Of a stretch of 64,000 nucleotides of DNA, positions 28,138 to 36,840 are shown piece after piece. Position numbers and translations under genes: made by a program. The stretch lies in assembly GCF_014295035.1 (NCBI RefSeq), contig NZ_CP060404.1, forward strand, positions 7,108,501-7,172,500. The letters are read 5' to 3'. Position 1 is the first letter of the stretch. Each line of letters begins with the position of its first letter. The stretch comes from Streptomyces buecherae. GTDB taxonomy: Bacteria > Actinomycetota > Actinomycetes > Streptomycetales > Streptomycetaceae. The notes beneath the pieces are model-generated. The model worked only from the letters and a program-made list of their open reading frames with translations. It was not told the DNA's origin and did not search any database.

Positions 28138-29291
28138 TGCGAAGCAGTGACAGGAACAGCGGCGGCAACCGGAACCCTCGGAGCGGGGGTGGCGGCAGGC
28201 GTGACGACAAGCCACGGCGCTCGGGCACGCCCCGGCCCGAGGAGCGCCGCTACGACGTCGGCAGCACGGGGCAGTCGGGCGCGAACCGGCCGGGCGGCGT
28301 CGGCGGCGGCGGTGGCAAGGGCGCGCCGAAGGGCGGCCCGAAGGCGGGTGGCCGCGGCGGCCCGGCGGCCGGCGGTCGCGGGGGTGCCCCGGCCGGTGGT
28401 CGTGGCGGCGCCCCGGCGGGCGGTCGCGGTGGCGCGGCCGGGCGGCCCGGCGGCAGCCGAGGGCGCTCCGTCCCGGCCCGCCCGCGCGAGCTGGACGCCC
28501 AGATCGAGGAGCGCAACCGGGCTCGGCACGACAAGCCGAAGCTCAACCTGCCCAAGACCTTCGGCGACCAGGACGGCGAGCGGCTGCAGAAGGTGCTCGC
28601 CCGCGCCGGCATGGGCTCGCGGCGCGCCTGCGAGGAGCTGATCGACCAGGCCAGGGTCGAGGTGAACGGCCAGATCGTCACCGAGCAGGGGCTGCGCGTC
28701 GACCCGGAGAAGGACGAGATCAAGGTGGACGGCCTGACCGTCGCCACCCAGTCGTACCTGTTCTTCGCCCTCAACAAGCCCGCCGGCGTCGTCTCCACCA
28801 TGGAGGACCCGGACGGCCGCCAGTGCCTCGGCGACTACGTCACCAACCGCGAGACCCGGCTCTTCCACGTCGGGCGCCTCGACACGGAGACCGAGGGCAT
28901 CATCCTGCTCACCAACCACGGCGAGCTGGCGCACCGCCTGACCCACCCCCGGTACGGCGTGAAGAAGACCTACCTCGCCGCGATCCAGGGCCCCATCCCG
29001 CGCGACCTCGGCAAGCAGCTCAAGAACGGCATCGAGCTGGAGGACGGGTACGCGCGCGCCGACCACTTCAAGGTCGTCGAGAACGTCGGCAAGAACTACC
29101 TGGTCGAGGTCACGCTGCACGAGGGCCGCAAGCACATCGTGCGCCGCATGCTCGCGGAGGCCGGGTTCCCGGTCGAGAAGCTGGTCCGCACGAACTTCGG
29201 CCCGATTCCGCTCGGCGACCAGAAGTCGGGCTGGCTGCGCCGGCTGACCAACACCGAGGTCGGGATGCTCATGCGCGAGGTGGACCTCTAA
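28137..29291 (+). CDS. RsuA/RluB-family pseudouridine synthase
   Basis: 384 residues. An Arg/Gly-rich N-terminus of ~130 residues contains repeated AGGRGGAP units. An S4 domain follows (ERLQKVLARAGMGSRRACEE), then the synthase domain with catalytic Asp in FHVGRLDTETEGIILLTN, KPAGVVSTMEDPDGR, and LHEGRKHIVRRMLAEAGFP. The large-subunit enzyme RluB modifies U2605 of 23S rRNA in E. coli; the exact site here is unproven. ATG 28137 overlaps the scpB stop by one base (TGATG). The scpA-scpB-pseudouridine synthase order is widely conserved. Confidence 0.93.
   Translation: MRSSDRNSGGNRNPRSGGGGRRDDKPRRSGTPRPEERRYDVGSTGQSGANRPGGVGGGGGKGAPKGGPKAGGRGGPAAGGRGGAPAGGRGGAPAGGRGGAAGRPGGSRGRSVPARPRELDAQIEERNRARHDKPKLNLPKTFGDQDGERLQKVLARAGMGSRRACEELIDQARVEVNGQIVTEQGLRVDPEKDEIKVDGLTVATQSYLFFALNKPAGVVSTMEDPDGRQCLGDYVTNRETRLFHVGRLDTETEGIILLTNHGELAHRLTHPRYGVKKTYLAAIQGPIPRDLGKQLKNGIELEDGYARADHFKVVENVGKNYLVEVTLHEGRKHIVRRMLAEAGFPVEKLVRTNFGPIPLGDQKSGWLRRLTNTEVGMLMREVDL
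28344..28445 (+). repeat. Imperfect ~24-bp repeats encoding AGGRGGAP
   Basis: About four imperfect 24-base units inside the pseudouridine synthase gene encode Gly/Arg-rich (RGG-like) repeats. RGG segments bind RNA in other proteins, which suits an rRNA-modifying enzyme. Confidence 0.65.
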
Positions 29292-29295
29292 CCAC

Positions 29296-29374
29296 GCCGC
29301 ACGGCCCGGGGCCCGTGCGGCGCGGGCGGGCCAGGCGGCCCGCCCCTGGCGTGGCCGGCCCCGGGGCCGGCCAC
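29296..29374. terminator. Three-hairpin bidirectional terminator
   Basis: Three successive dyads separate convergent genes: a 9-bp stem at 29296-29321, a 9-bp stem with AGGC loop at 29324-29345, and a perfect 24-base palindrome with no loop at 29351-29374 (half-site GTGGCCGGCCCC). Confidence 0.7.
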
Positions 29375-29382
29375 GGCCCCGG

Positions 29383-29745
29383 TCACGACCAGGGGCCGAG
29401 CGACACCGCGCGCCCCTCCTCGTCCCGCTTGACCTCCATCATCCCGGCCACCGCGGTCCGGTTGACGTGCCCGTACACGTGCGGGAACCGGGTCGTGGCC
29501 GGCACGCCGGGCGGCGGCGCGGGGTCGGCGGCCTCCCAGCGCACCATCACGTCGAGCTTCCCCTCGTCGATGAGCAGCACCATCAGCGGGCCGACGGCGT
29601 ACCGGAAGCGTGCCGTGGCCACGGCCAGCGTCGTGGCCTCGTCGGGCGAACAGTGCACGAATCCGTCCTCGGCGAGCGAGCGCGGGGCGTACGGACGGTC
29701 GGGCGCGACCAGCCAGTCGTCCAGGGGAACCACGTGGTAGATCAT
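29383..29745 (-). CDS. DUF952 domain protein
   Basis: 120 residues spanning the DUF952 family: MIYHVVPLDDWLVAPDRPYA, then LAEDGFVHCSPDEATTLAVA, VLLIDEGKLDVMVRWEA and FPHVYGHVNRTAVAGM. The His-Cys in FVHCS and the final HVYG are family landmarks. The biochemical role is unknown; the fold is small alpha/beta and cytoplasmic. ATG 29745 is preceded by TAGAAC about 7 bases away on the same strand, suggesting a leaderless transcript. It is convergent with the pseudouridine synthase gene and divergent from tyrA. Confidence 0.85.
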   Translation of the reverse strand: MIYHVVPLDDWLVAPDRPYAPRSLAEDGFVHCSPDEATTLAVATARFRYAVGPLMVLLIDEGKLDVMVRWEAADPAPPPGVPATTRFPHVYGHVNRTAVAGMMEVKRDEEGRAVSLGPWS

Positions 29746-29991
29746 GCGGAACGTTCTACCGGAACCGGGGCGCTTCGTACCCCCTCCGCCCCGCGGGACG
29801 GCGCATCGCACCCCACTTGCCCGCCCCGGCCACCGGCCGCACACGCCCCCGGCGCGCGGCCCACTCGCGCCCCCGCCACGCGCCCGTCTCGGCTGTTGGG
29901 CGGCGGGCCATCGGCCGGCCGGCGCTGGTTAGGGTGGCGGTAAGCGGTAGGTGACAGCGCCAGCCCGTAGCCCGCAGAAGGACACCACTTC

Positions 29992-31077
29992 GTGAGAACC
30001 GCCCTCGTCATCGGTACCGGCCTCATCGGCACCTCGGCCGCCCTCGCGCTGGCGGGCCGGGGCGTCCACGTACACCTGGCCGACCACGACCCGGCACAGG
30101 CCCGCACCGCCGCCGCCATGGGCGCCGGCAGCGACGCCGAACCCGAGGGGCCGGTGGACCTGGTCATCGTTGCCGTGCCCCCCGCGCACGTCGCCGACAC
30201 CCTCGCCGACGCGATGCGGCGCGGCCTGGCCCGCGGCTACCTGGACGTCGCCAGCGTCAAGGGCGGCCCGCGCCGCGAGCTGGAGGCCAAGGGCTGCGAC
30301 CTGACGCACTACCTGGGCACGCACCCGATGTCGGGCCGCGAGCGGTCGGGGCCGCTGGCCGCCAGCGCCGACCTCTTCGAGGGCCGCCCCTGGGTGCTCA
30401 CGCCGTCCCGGGACACCGACACCGAGGTGCTGAACCTGGCCCTGGAGCTGGTGGCGCTGTGCCACGCCGTGCCCGTGGTGATGGACGCCGACGCGCACGA
30501 CCGCGCCGTGGCGCTGGTCTCGCACACCCCGCAGCTCGTCTCCAGCATGGTGGCGGCCCGGCTGCAGAACGCCGACGAGACGGCCGTGCGGCTGTGCGGC
30601 CAGGGCATCCGGGACGTCACCAGGATCGCCGCCTCCGACCCGGCGATGTGGATCGACATCCTCTCCGCCAACCCGGGCCCGGTCGCCGACGTGCTGGCCG
30701 AGCTGGCCGACGACCTCGCGGAGACCGTACGGGCCCTGCGCTCCCTGGAGTCCGGCGCCGAGGACGCGCGCGAGGACGGCGCGGCCGGCATCGCCGACGT
30801 GCTGCGCCGCGGCAACGCGGGCCGGGTCCGGGTGCCGGGCAAGCACGGCGCCGCGCCCGCCGCCTACGACACGGTGACCGTCCTCATCGGCGACCAGCCG
30901 GGCGAGCTGGCCAGGATCTTCGCCGACGCGGACCGGGCCGGCGTCAACATCGAGGACGTACGGATCGAGCACGCGACCGGCCAGCAGGCGGGCCGCATCC
31001 AACTGGTGGTCGAGCCGAACGCGGTGCAGCCGCTGACGGTGGCGCTGCGCGAGCGGGGCTGGCCGCTGCGCCCGTGA
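29992..31077 (+). CDS. tyrA: Prephenate dehydrogenase
   Basis: NAD(P)-dependent oxidative decarboxylation of prephenate on the way to tyrosine. 361 residues. Rossmann motif VIGTGLIGTSAALAL at the N-terminus, THPMSGRERSGP and VVMDADAHDRAVALVSHTPQ as active-site blocks. The C-terminal ~80 residues form an ACT domain (TVTVLIGDQPGELARIFADA, VNIEDVRIEHATG), so feedback control by an amino acid, probably tyrosine, is likely. GTG 29992 has AAGGA 9 bases upstream. The gene stands alone, followed by a very strong terminator. Confidence 0.95.
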   Translation: MRTALVIGTGLIGTSAALALAGRGVHVHLADHDPAQARTAAAMGAGSDAEPEGPVDLVIVAVPPAHVADTLADAMRRGLARGYLDVASVKGGPRRELEAKGCDLTHYLGTHPMSGRERSGPLAASADLFEGRPWVLTPSRDTDTEVLNLALELVALCHAVPVVMDADAHDRAVALVSHTPQLVSSMVAARLQNADETAVRLCGQGIRDVTRIAASDPAMWIDILSANPGPVADVLAELADDLAETVRALRSLESGAEDAREDGAAGIADVLRRGNAGRVRVPGKHGAAPAAYDTVTVLIGDQPGELARIFADADRAGVNIEDVRIEHATGQQAGRIQLVVEPNAVQPLTVALRERGWPLRP

Positions 31078-31136
31078 GCGCGCCGCGTCGCGACAGCCGG
31101 TTCTCGGCCATTGTGGTGGCCGAAGTGTGACGCCTC

Positions 31137-31182
31137 GCCCCGGGCCCGGCGGCGTGGGCGTGTACGCCGCCGGGCCCGGGGC
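31137..31182 (+). terminator. tyrA terminator
   Basis: A perfect 19-bp stem (31137-31155 with 31164-31182) and an 8-base loop, starting 59 bases after tyrA. Confidence 0.85.
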
Positions 31183-31223
31183 ACCCGCGTTTACCGACAG
31201 TCCACATGACCACGGGAGGCAGG

Positions 31224-32147
31224 ATGCGCGCACGGCGGCTCACTCGACGGACAGGCAGCGGCACGGGCGCCGGGCCGGCGTCCCGCCGGGGGCGTACGAC
31301 GATCGCCGCCCTCGCGGTGACCGGCCTCGCCGCGTGTACGGCCCTGACCGGGTGCGGAAGTGACGACGGCTCCGACGACAAGACGGACAAGGCGGGCGGC
31401 GGGAAGAGCTCGGAAAGCCCGGAGACGCCCGGCGCGGGGGCGGATCAGAGCCAGGTGGTCCAGACGGCCTACGAGAAGACCGCCGAGGCGGAGACCGCGA
31501 AGATGCGACTGGTCACGAAGACCAGCGCGGGCTCGAAGGACGTCACGGTGCGGGGCGAGGGCGTCATCGACTTCGACGACGGCGCGTCGAAGCTGAGGCT
31601 CTCCGGGGACGGGAAGCAGCTCGAACAGCGGGTCGTCGACGGCGTGCTCTTCCAACAGCCGCCGAAGGAGGAGCGCAAGCAGATCCCCGGCGGCAAGCAG
31701 TGGATCAAGGTGGACCTGGCGAAGGTCGCCGAGCGGAACGACCGCTCCGGAGGAGACCAGATCAGCGACCCGGCGGCGTCCGCCCAGTACACCAAGGCCA
31801 TCTCCGACGGGAAGGTCAAGAAGCTCGGCAGCCAGGAACTGAACGGTGTGCGGACCACCCGTTACCAGGTGAGCATCGACGTGGACAAGCTCGCCGGCCC
31901 CCACAAGGCCGAGGCCGCCCAGCTCAAGAAGCAGTTCGGCCGGCACCTGCCGATGGACCTGTGGCTCGACGACGACGGCCGTATCCGGCGGCAGCAGATG
32001 GAGCTGACGCCGAAGCAGGGTGAGATGAACGCGCAGCGCGTGACGGCCCGCACGGTCATCGACTTCACCGACTACGGCACCGACGCGGAGGTCGAGGCGC
32101 CGCCGCGCGGCCAGACCGCCGACGTGACCAACAAGCTGACGGGATGA
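31224..32147 (+). CDS. Secreted lipoprotein, LppX/LprG-like
   Basis: 307 residues. The N-terminus has RRGRTTIAALAVTGLAACTA and a lipobox ending LTGC, then a Gly/Asp/Lys/Ser linker, so the mature protein is lipid-anchored outside the membrane. The remainder alternates polar and hydrophobic residues as in the beta-rich LppX_LprAFG fold (AETAKMRLVTKTSAGSKDVT, GEGVIDFDDGASKLRL, LPMDLWLDDDGRIRR, RTVIDFTDYG). Mycobacterial relatives carry lipids; ligand unknown here. ATG 31224 follows GGGAGG by 4 bases; ATG 31206 is less likely. It is flanked by terminators, so it forms its own unit. Confidence 0.85.
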   Translation: MRARRLTRRTGSGTGAGPASRRGRTTIAALAVTGLAACTALTGCGSDDGSDDKTDKAGGGKSSESPETPGAGADQSQVVQTAYEKTAEAETAKMRLVTKTSAGSKDVTVRGEGVIDFDDGASKLRLSGDGKQLEQRVVDGVLFQQPPKEERKQIPGGKQWIKVDLAKVAERNDRSGGDQISDPAASAQYTKAISDGKVKKLGSQELNGVRTTRYQVSIDVDKLAGPHKAEAAQLKKQFGRHLPMDLWLDDDGRIRRQQMELTPKQGEMNAQRVTARTVIDFTDYGTDAEVEAPPRGQTADVTNKLTG

Positions 32148-32452
32148 CGTGGTGACGGGGTGACGGAGTGACGCGTGTGGGGCGGGGCGGCCGGAGCCGG
32201 CGGTTCTCGGGTCGTCCCCGCACCGCCGCCGACCCGGGTGAGACCCCGGGTGGGCCCCGGGTGGGGGCCCGCGCGGCGCTCGGGGCCGGTCGCCACACCA
32301 CGGGTGGCGGCCGGCCCCCGGCCTACGGCGGTGGGCTCGGCTGCACGGGGTGGTCATTTCAACCAGTAACCTTGTCGGAGACCTCTCGTTTCGCGATCAC
32401 TCCGCGTCCGCCCCGTAGTAACGCCCCGTGCATGAGGAAGGTGTCTGTCACC
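32148..32452 (+). other. Intergenic region before cmk
   Basis: Just after the lipoprotein stop GTGACG recurs four times within about 30 bases (32149-32175). A hairpin at 32282-32318 pairs GGGGCCGG-T-CGCCAC with GTGGCG-G-CCGGCCCC and probably terminates the lipoprotein transcript. A -10-like TAACCT at 32367-32372 may start the cmk operon. Confidence 0.5.
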
Positions 32453-33154
32453 GTGGAAACCGCCGCCCGGACCGCATCGGCAGCAGTCATTGTCGGCATC
32501 GACGGCCCCTCCGGCACGGGCAAGTCCAGCACCTCCAAGGCCGTCGCCGCCAAGCTCGGCCTGCGCTACCTGGACACCGGGGCCCAGTACCGGGCGATCA
32601 CCTGGTGGATGCTGAGCAACGGCATCGACGTGAACGACCCGGCCGCCGTCGCCGACGCCGCGGCCAAGCCCGCCATCGTCTCCGGTACGGACCCGGCCGC
32701 GCCCACCATCAGCGTGGACGGCGCCGACGCCGCCGGCCCCATCCGCACCGCCGAGGTCACCGCCGCCGTCAGCGCCGTCAGCGCCGTGCCCGAGGTGCGC
32801 GCCCGGCTGACCGCGTTGCAGCGCACCATCGCCGCCGAGGCGCCGCACGGCATCGTCGTCGAGGGCCGCGACATCGGCACCACCGTGCTGCCGGACGCCG
32901 ACCTCAAGATCTTCCTGACCGCTTCGGAGGCGGCCCGCGCCGCCCGCCGCAGCGGCGAGCTGGGCAGCAGGAGCGCCGCGGACATCGCCGCCACGCAGGC
33001 GGCGCTGGCCAAGCGGGACGCGGCCGACTCGGGGCGCAAGACCTCTCCGCTGGCCAAGGCCGCCGACGCGGTCGAGGTGGACACCACCGAGCTGACCCTG
33101 GAGCAGGTCATCGAGTGCGTGGTCACCCTGATCGAAGACAAGCAGGGCGCGTGA
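32453..33154 (+). CDS. cmk: Cytidylate kinase
   Basis: Phosphorylates CMP and dCMP. 233 residues, the family length. P-loop GIDGPSGTGKSSTSKA, then LGLRYLDTGAQYRAIT, GIVVEGRDIGTTVLPDADLK, FLTASEAARAARR and AKRDAADSGRKTSPL. The C-terminal DAVEVDTTELTLEQVIE is typical. GTG 32453 is chosen because AGGAAGG lies 11 bases upstream and it gives the usual short N-terminus; ATG 32432 and GTG 32441 are alternatives. The stop overlaps the acyltransferase start (GTGA), and der follows, the standard cmk-plsC-der operon. Confidence 0.94.
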   Translation: METAARTASAAVIVGIDGPSGTGKSSTSKAVAAKLGLRYLDTGAQYRAITWWMLSNGIDVNDPAAVADAAAKPAIVSGTDPAAPTISVDGADAAGPIRTAEVTAAVSAVSAVPEVRARLTALQRTIAAEAPHGIVVEGRDIGTTVLPDADLKIFLTASEAARAARRSGELGSRSAADIAATQAALAKRDAADSGRKTSPLAKAADAVEVDTTELTLEQVIECVVTLIEDKQGA

Positions 33155-33864
33155 GCACGGCCGCGGCACAGCGGGCGACGGGGCCGCGGCAGGCACCGAG
33201 CGGGCCGGGTGCCGCGGTCGGTCGCCGCATCGGCATCGGCCTGATGTACTCGCTGTGGCGACCGCGCGTGCTCGGCGCCTGGCGGGTGCCGACCAGCGGC
33301 CCGGTCATCCTCGCGGTCAACCACGCGCACGGCGTCGACGGACCGATGCTGATGGGCACCGCGCCCCGGCCGGTGCACTTCCTGATCAAGAAGGAAGCGT
33401 TCGTCGGACCGCTCGACCCGTTCCTGCGCTCCATCGGCCAGCTCAAGGTGGACCGGGAGATCGCGGACCGGACGGCGATCACCGACGCGCTCGCCGTGCT
33501 GCGCCGCGGCGACGTGCTCGGCATCTTCCCGGAGGGCACCCGGGGCGAGGGCGACTTCGCCGCGCTCCGCGCCGGCCTGGCCTACTTCGCGGTGCGCGGC
33601 GACGCCCCCATCGTGCCGGTGGCGGTGCTGGGCACCAGCGAGCGGCGCGGCCGGGCCATAGCGGCCCTGCCCCCGCTGCGGTCCCGCATCGACATCGTCT
33701 TCGGCCCGGCCTTCCGCGCCACCGACGACGCCGGCGGCGACCCGACCGGGGCGGGCGCCCCCCGCGCCCGGGCCACCCGGGCAGTCCTGGACGCGGCGAC
33801 CGTCCGCATCCAGGCGCGGCTGAGCGAGCACCTGGCCGACGCCAGGCGCCGCACCGGCCGCTAG
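33151..33864 (+). CDS. 1-acyl-glycerol-3-phosphate acyltransferase (PlsC-like)
   Basis: 237 residues. The acyltransferase H-x4-D motif is in NHAHGVDGPML and the second motif in FPEGTRGEGDF; IVPVAVLGTSERRGR is the third block. These enzymes make phosphatidic acid at the inner membrane face; other acceptors are possible. A hydrophobic segment around IGIGLMYSLWRPRVLGAW may anchor it. GTG 33151 overlaps the cmk stop. der begins 58 bases downstream. A Gly/Asp/Ala-rich insert near 195-210 is unconserved. Confidence 0.9.
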   Translation: MSTAAAQRATGPRQAPSGPGAAVGRRIGIGLMYSLWRPRVLGAWRVPTSGPVILAVNHAHGVDGPMLMGTAPRPVHFLIKKEAFVGPLDPFLRSIGQLKVDREIADRTAITDALAVLRRGDVLGIFPEGTRGEGDFAALRAGLAYFAVRGDAPIVPVAVLGTSERRGRAIAALPPLRSRIDIVFGPAFRATDDAGGDPTGAGAPRARATRAVLDAATVRIQARLSEHLADARRRTGR

Positions 33865-33922
33865 ACAGACGTGAGCGGTGGGCCGTGAGGGCCCGCCGCC
33901 GAGGGACGACGAGGAACACTTC

Positions 33923-35383
33923 ATGAACGACCAGATCCACACCGGCGACGAGCACGGTGAGCTTGGCGACGCCGAGTACGCGGAGTTCATGGAGCTCGCC
34001 GCGCAGGAGGGCTTCGACCCCGAAGAGGTGGAGAGTGGCATCGCGGCGGCCGGCCACGGCCCGCTGCCGGTGCTCGCCGTCGTCGGACGCCCCAACGTCG
34101 GCAAGTCGACCCTGGTCAACCGCATCCTCGGGCGCCGCGAGGCGGTCGTGGAGGACCGCCCGGGCGTGACCCGGGACCGGGTGACGTACGAGGCCGAGTG
34201 GGCCGGGCGCCGCTTCAAGGTGGTGGACACCGGAGGCTGGGAGCAGGACGTGCTCGGCATCGACGCCTCGGTGGCCGCGCAGGCCGAGTTCGCGATGGAG
34301 GCCGCCGACGCGGTCGTCTTCGTCGTGGACTCCTCCGTCGGCGCCACCGACACCGACGAGGCCGTGGTCAAGCTGCTGCGGCGGGCCGGCAAGCCCGTCG
34401 TGCTGTGCGCCAACAAGGTGGACGGCCCCGCGGCCGAGGCGGACGCCGCGGCCCTGTGGTCGCTCGGCCTCGGCGAGCCCCACCCGGTCTCCGCGCTGCA
34501 CGGCCGGGGCACCGGTGACATGCTCGACGCCGCCCTGAACGCGCTGCCCGAGGCCCCGGCCCAGACCTTCGGTACGGCCATCGGCGGCCCGCGTCGCGTC
34601 GCGCTCATCGGCCGCCCGAACGTGGGCAAGTCCTCGCTGCTGAACAAGGTCGCGGGCGAGGAGCGGGTGGTCGTCAACGAGCAGGCCGGCACCACCCGCG
34701 ACCCGGTGGACGAGCTGATCGAGCTGGGCGGCAAGACCTGGAAGTTCGTGGACACCGCCGGCATCCGCCGTCGCGTCCACCTCCAGGAGGGCGCCGACTA
34801 CTACGCGTCGCTGCGCACCGCGGCGGCGCTGGAGAAGGCGGAGGTCGCGGTCGTCCTCATCGACGCCAGCGAGTCCATCAGCGTGCAGGACCAGCGGATC
34901 ATCACGATGGCCGTGGAGGCCGGTCGGGCGCTGGTCATCGCGTACAACAAGTGGGACACCCTCGACGAGGAGCGCCGCTACTACCTGGAGCGGGAGATCG
35001 AGCGGGACCTCGTGCAGATCCCGTGGGCCCAGCGGGTCAATGTCTCGGCGCGTACAGGGCGGCACATGGAGAAGCTGGTCCCGGCGATCGAGACCGCCAT
35101 CGCCGGCTGGGAGACCCGGGTCCCCACCGGGCGGCTGAACGCCTTCCTCGGCGAGATCGTGGCCTCCCACCCGCACCCGATCCGCGGCGGCAAGCAGCCG
35201 CGCATCCTGTTCGGTACGCAGGCGGGCATCAAGCCTCCACGGTTCGTCCTGTTCGCCTCCGGCTTCCTGGAGGCCGGCTACCGCCGCTTCGTGGAGCGCC
35301 GGCTGCGCGAGGAGTTCGGCTTCGACGGCACCCCGATCCACATCTCGGTGCGGGTCCGCGAGAAGCGCGGGCGCAAGAAGTAG
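33923..35383 (+). CDS. der: Ribosome biogenesis GTPase Der (EngA)
   Basis: Tandem-GTPase needed for 50S assembly, 486 residues. First G domain: GRPNVGKSTLVN, DTGGWEQD, NKVDG. Second: GRPNVGKSSLLN, DTAGIRRR, NKWDTLD. A KH-like domain ends the protein (RGGKQPRILFGTQAGIKPP to IHISVRVREKRGRKK). An acidic N-terminal extension of ~45 residues is normal for actinobacteria. ATG 33923 has GAGGA 7 bases upstream; GTG 33878 would add 15 residues without better support. Transcription ends at the 13-bp hairpin at 35453. Confidence 0.96.
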   Translation: MNDQIHTGDEHGELGDAEYAEFMELAAQEGFDPEEVESGIAAAGHGPLPVLAVVGRPNVGKSTLVNRILGRREAVVEDRPGVTRDRVTYEAEWAGRRFKVVDTGGWEQDVLGIDASVAAQAEFAMEAADAVVFVVDSSVGATDTDEAVVKLLRRAGKPVVLCANKVDGPAAEADAAALWSLGLGEPHPVSALHGRGTGDMLDAALNALPEAPAQTFGTAIGGPRRVALIGRPNVGKSSLLNKVAGEERVVVNEQAGTTRDPVDELIELGGKTWKFVDTAGIRRRVHLQEGADYYASLRTAAALEKAEVAVVLIDASESISVQDQRIITMAVEAGRALVIAYNKWDTLDEERRYYLEREIERDLVQIPWAQRVNVSARTGRHMEKLVPAIETAIAGWETRVPTGRLNAFLGEIVASHPHPIRGGKQPRILFGTQAGIKPPRFVLFASGFLEAGYRRFVERRLREEFGFDGTPIHISVRVREKRGRKK

Positions 35384-35452
35384 CGGCCCGGGGTCAGACC
35401 CCAGGCCGCCGCGCGCACGGGCCGCTCCGGCGGCTCCGCCAAGCCGGTGCCC

Positions 35453-35483
35453 CCGCCGCCGCGTCCAGCCGACGCGGCGGCGG
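35453..35483. terminator. der terminator, bidirectional
   Basis: Perfect 13-bp stem (35453-35465 with 35471-35483) and a 5-base loop, followed on the plus strand by TCTTCCT. It lies just before the 3' end of the convergent small gene. Confidence 0.8.
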
Positions 35484-35488
35484 TCTTC

Positions 35489-35863
35489 CTACAGGCCGCG
35501 TCGCCTGCCGTCCCGGGGCGCGGGCGGCAGCGCCGCCGGCAGGTTGGTGCGCTGGTGGCGCCCGTTGCCCGACCAGCCGCCGCCGTCCCAGGTGCCGGTG
35601 CGCTCCCAGCCGCCCGGGCGCTCCCACGCGCCACGCTGCTCGCGGTGGCCGAACGCCGTGAACCCCAGGTCCTCCTCGCCCGAGCGGTCCCCCGGCAGGG
35701 CCCGGAAGGACCTGCGGTACTCCGCGTACAGGGCGTCGAAGATGGGCGTGGCCGACGCGACGTGCTGGTGGGGCCGCGCGTGGTCGGGTCCCTCGTGCGG
35801 GGGCCGCATGCTGGGGATCGGGGGCTGGTAGGGGTCGCGGGGGGCGGGCTCGTATGTGTGCAC
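35489..35863 (-). CDS. Conserved hypothetical protein, Streptomyces-specific
   Basis: 124 residues, no known function. The N-terminal part (VHTYEPAPRDPYQPPIPSMR, then HARPHQHVASATPIFDALYA, EYRRSFRALPGDRSGEEDLG, FTAFG) is conserved in look and position behind der in Streptomyces. The C-terminal ~50 residues are Gly/Arg/Trp-rich, with repeated WERPGGWERTGTWDGGG-like units. GTG 35863 is chosen where the conserved part starts; a -10-like CATACT on the same strand at 35907-35902 would give a ~30-base leader. No signal peptide or membrane segment is seen. Confidence 0.65.
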   Translation of the reverse strand: MHTYEPAPRDPYQPPIPSMRPPHEGPDHARPHQHVASATPIFDALYAEYRRSFRALPGDRSGEEDLGFTAFGHREQRGAWERPGGWERTGTWDGGGWSGNGRHQRTNLPAALPPAPRDGRRRGL

Positions 35864-36057
35864 GTAAGCGCCAACGACCCGATCGCTCGTCGGATGCGGG
35901 GAGTATGGCGAATGCGCCACCCGTGAGGCGTATGGGGGAGTGTGTCCGAAGTGGGCGTTCGGGCGGGCGCGTTCCCGGTCCGGCGTCACGGACCGGGAAC
36001 CGTACGGGGCGACGCCGTACGGCTGCGGGCCCTGCCCCCGCGCGGGCGCGGCCCGCA

Positions 36058-36840
36058 TCACGTGCCCGCGAGCGGCATCGCCGCGGCGACCAACTGCCCG
36101 CTCGCCGCGGCCCGCTCCAGGGCCGAGCGGAGCAGGTCCTCGCGCGGCTGCTGGCCGATGACGCCGGCCGGGGCCGCGTAGACGAACACGGTGTTGCTCT
36201 TGTTCGCGGCGGCCCGCCACCCCTCGGTCACGTGCAGCGGCTGGTGGGCCTGCCACCACGCGGTGGACGCGGTGCCGTCGGCGCCGGGGGAGAGGACCGC
36301 GTGCAGTTGGCCCATGGCCAGCAGCACCGACCAGCCCGAGTTCCGCTCCGGCCGCTGCTCCAGGTCGGTGACCGGCCGGAAGCCCTGCTCGGTGAGGAGG
36401 GTCAGGAAGTCGTCGCCCGGGCCGTCGGAGCCGGGCCGGACGATGGGCCCGGTCGGCTCGACCACGAGCCCGGGGTGGACGTCGCCGTCGAGCAGGATCA
36501 GCCCGCTGGTGACGCCGAGCACCGCCTGCCGTGGGTCGCTCTTGGTGATGCTGTCGGCGTCCTGGCTCGCGGTGATGGACCGCACGGCCCCCTGCAACTG
36601 CTCCTCGGAGACCGTGACCACCTGCGAGGGGATGCAGGAGGCGTGCGCGAAGGCGAGGACGGCGGTCTCGTCACCCACGAACAGGACCGTGCTGGTGGGC
36701 TCCTGCGCGGCGTCGCCGGGGGTGCGACACGAGGTGCAGTCGTAGTTGCCCGGGGTGTTGTCGCCGACGAGCAGCCGTTCGGCCTCTTCGTCGCCGATCT
36801 CGGCGCGTACGTCGTCGCTGACGTCGAGCATGCGCGGCAC
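36058..36840 (-). CDS. Conserved hypothetical protein
   Basis: 260 residues, cytoplasmic. Recognisable pieces are VPRMLDVSDDVRAEIGDEEA at the start, a CTSC motif about residue 35, STVLFVGDETAVLAFAHASC, and GLILLDGDVHPGLVVEP. Cys pairs could bind a metal but no family motif is clear to me. GTG 36840 has GAGGAG 7 bases upstream, a good start. Relatives sit at the same place in other Streptomyces genomes, so it is core, not acquired. I cannot assign a function. Confidence 0.75.
   Translation of the reverse strand: MPRMLDVSDDVRAEIGDEEAERLLVGDNTPGNYDCTSCRTPGDAAQEPTSTVLFVGDETAVLAFAHASCIPSQVVTVSEEQLQGAVRSITASQDADSITKSDPRQAVLGVTSGLILLDGDVHPGLVVEPTGPIVRPGSDGPGDDFLTLLTEQGFRPVTDLEQRPERNSGWSVLLAMGQLHAVLSPGADGTASTAWWQAHQPLHVTEGWRAAANKSNTVFVYAAPAGVIGQQPREDLLRSALERAAASGQLVAAAMPLAGT

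Noticed and set aside
32149..32175. GTGACG repeats after the lipoprotein gene as a possible CRISPR-like or iteron array.
   Set aside because: Only about 30 bases long, irregular spacing, no unique spacers and no replication or cas gene nearby.
35940..36057. Continuation of the small minus-strand gene upstream to 36259.
   Set aside because: The added residues are low-complexity and overlap the end of the neighbouring gene; the conserved-looking part begins at GTG 35863.
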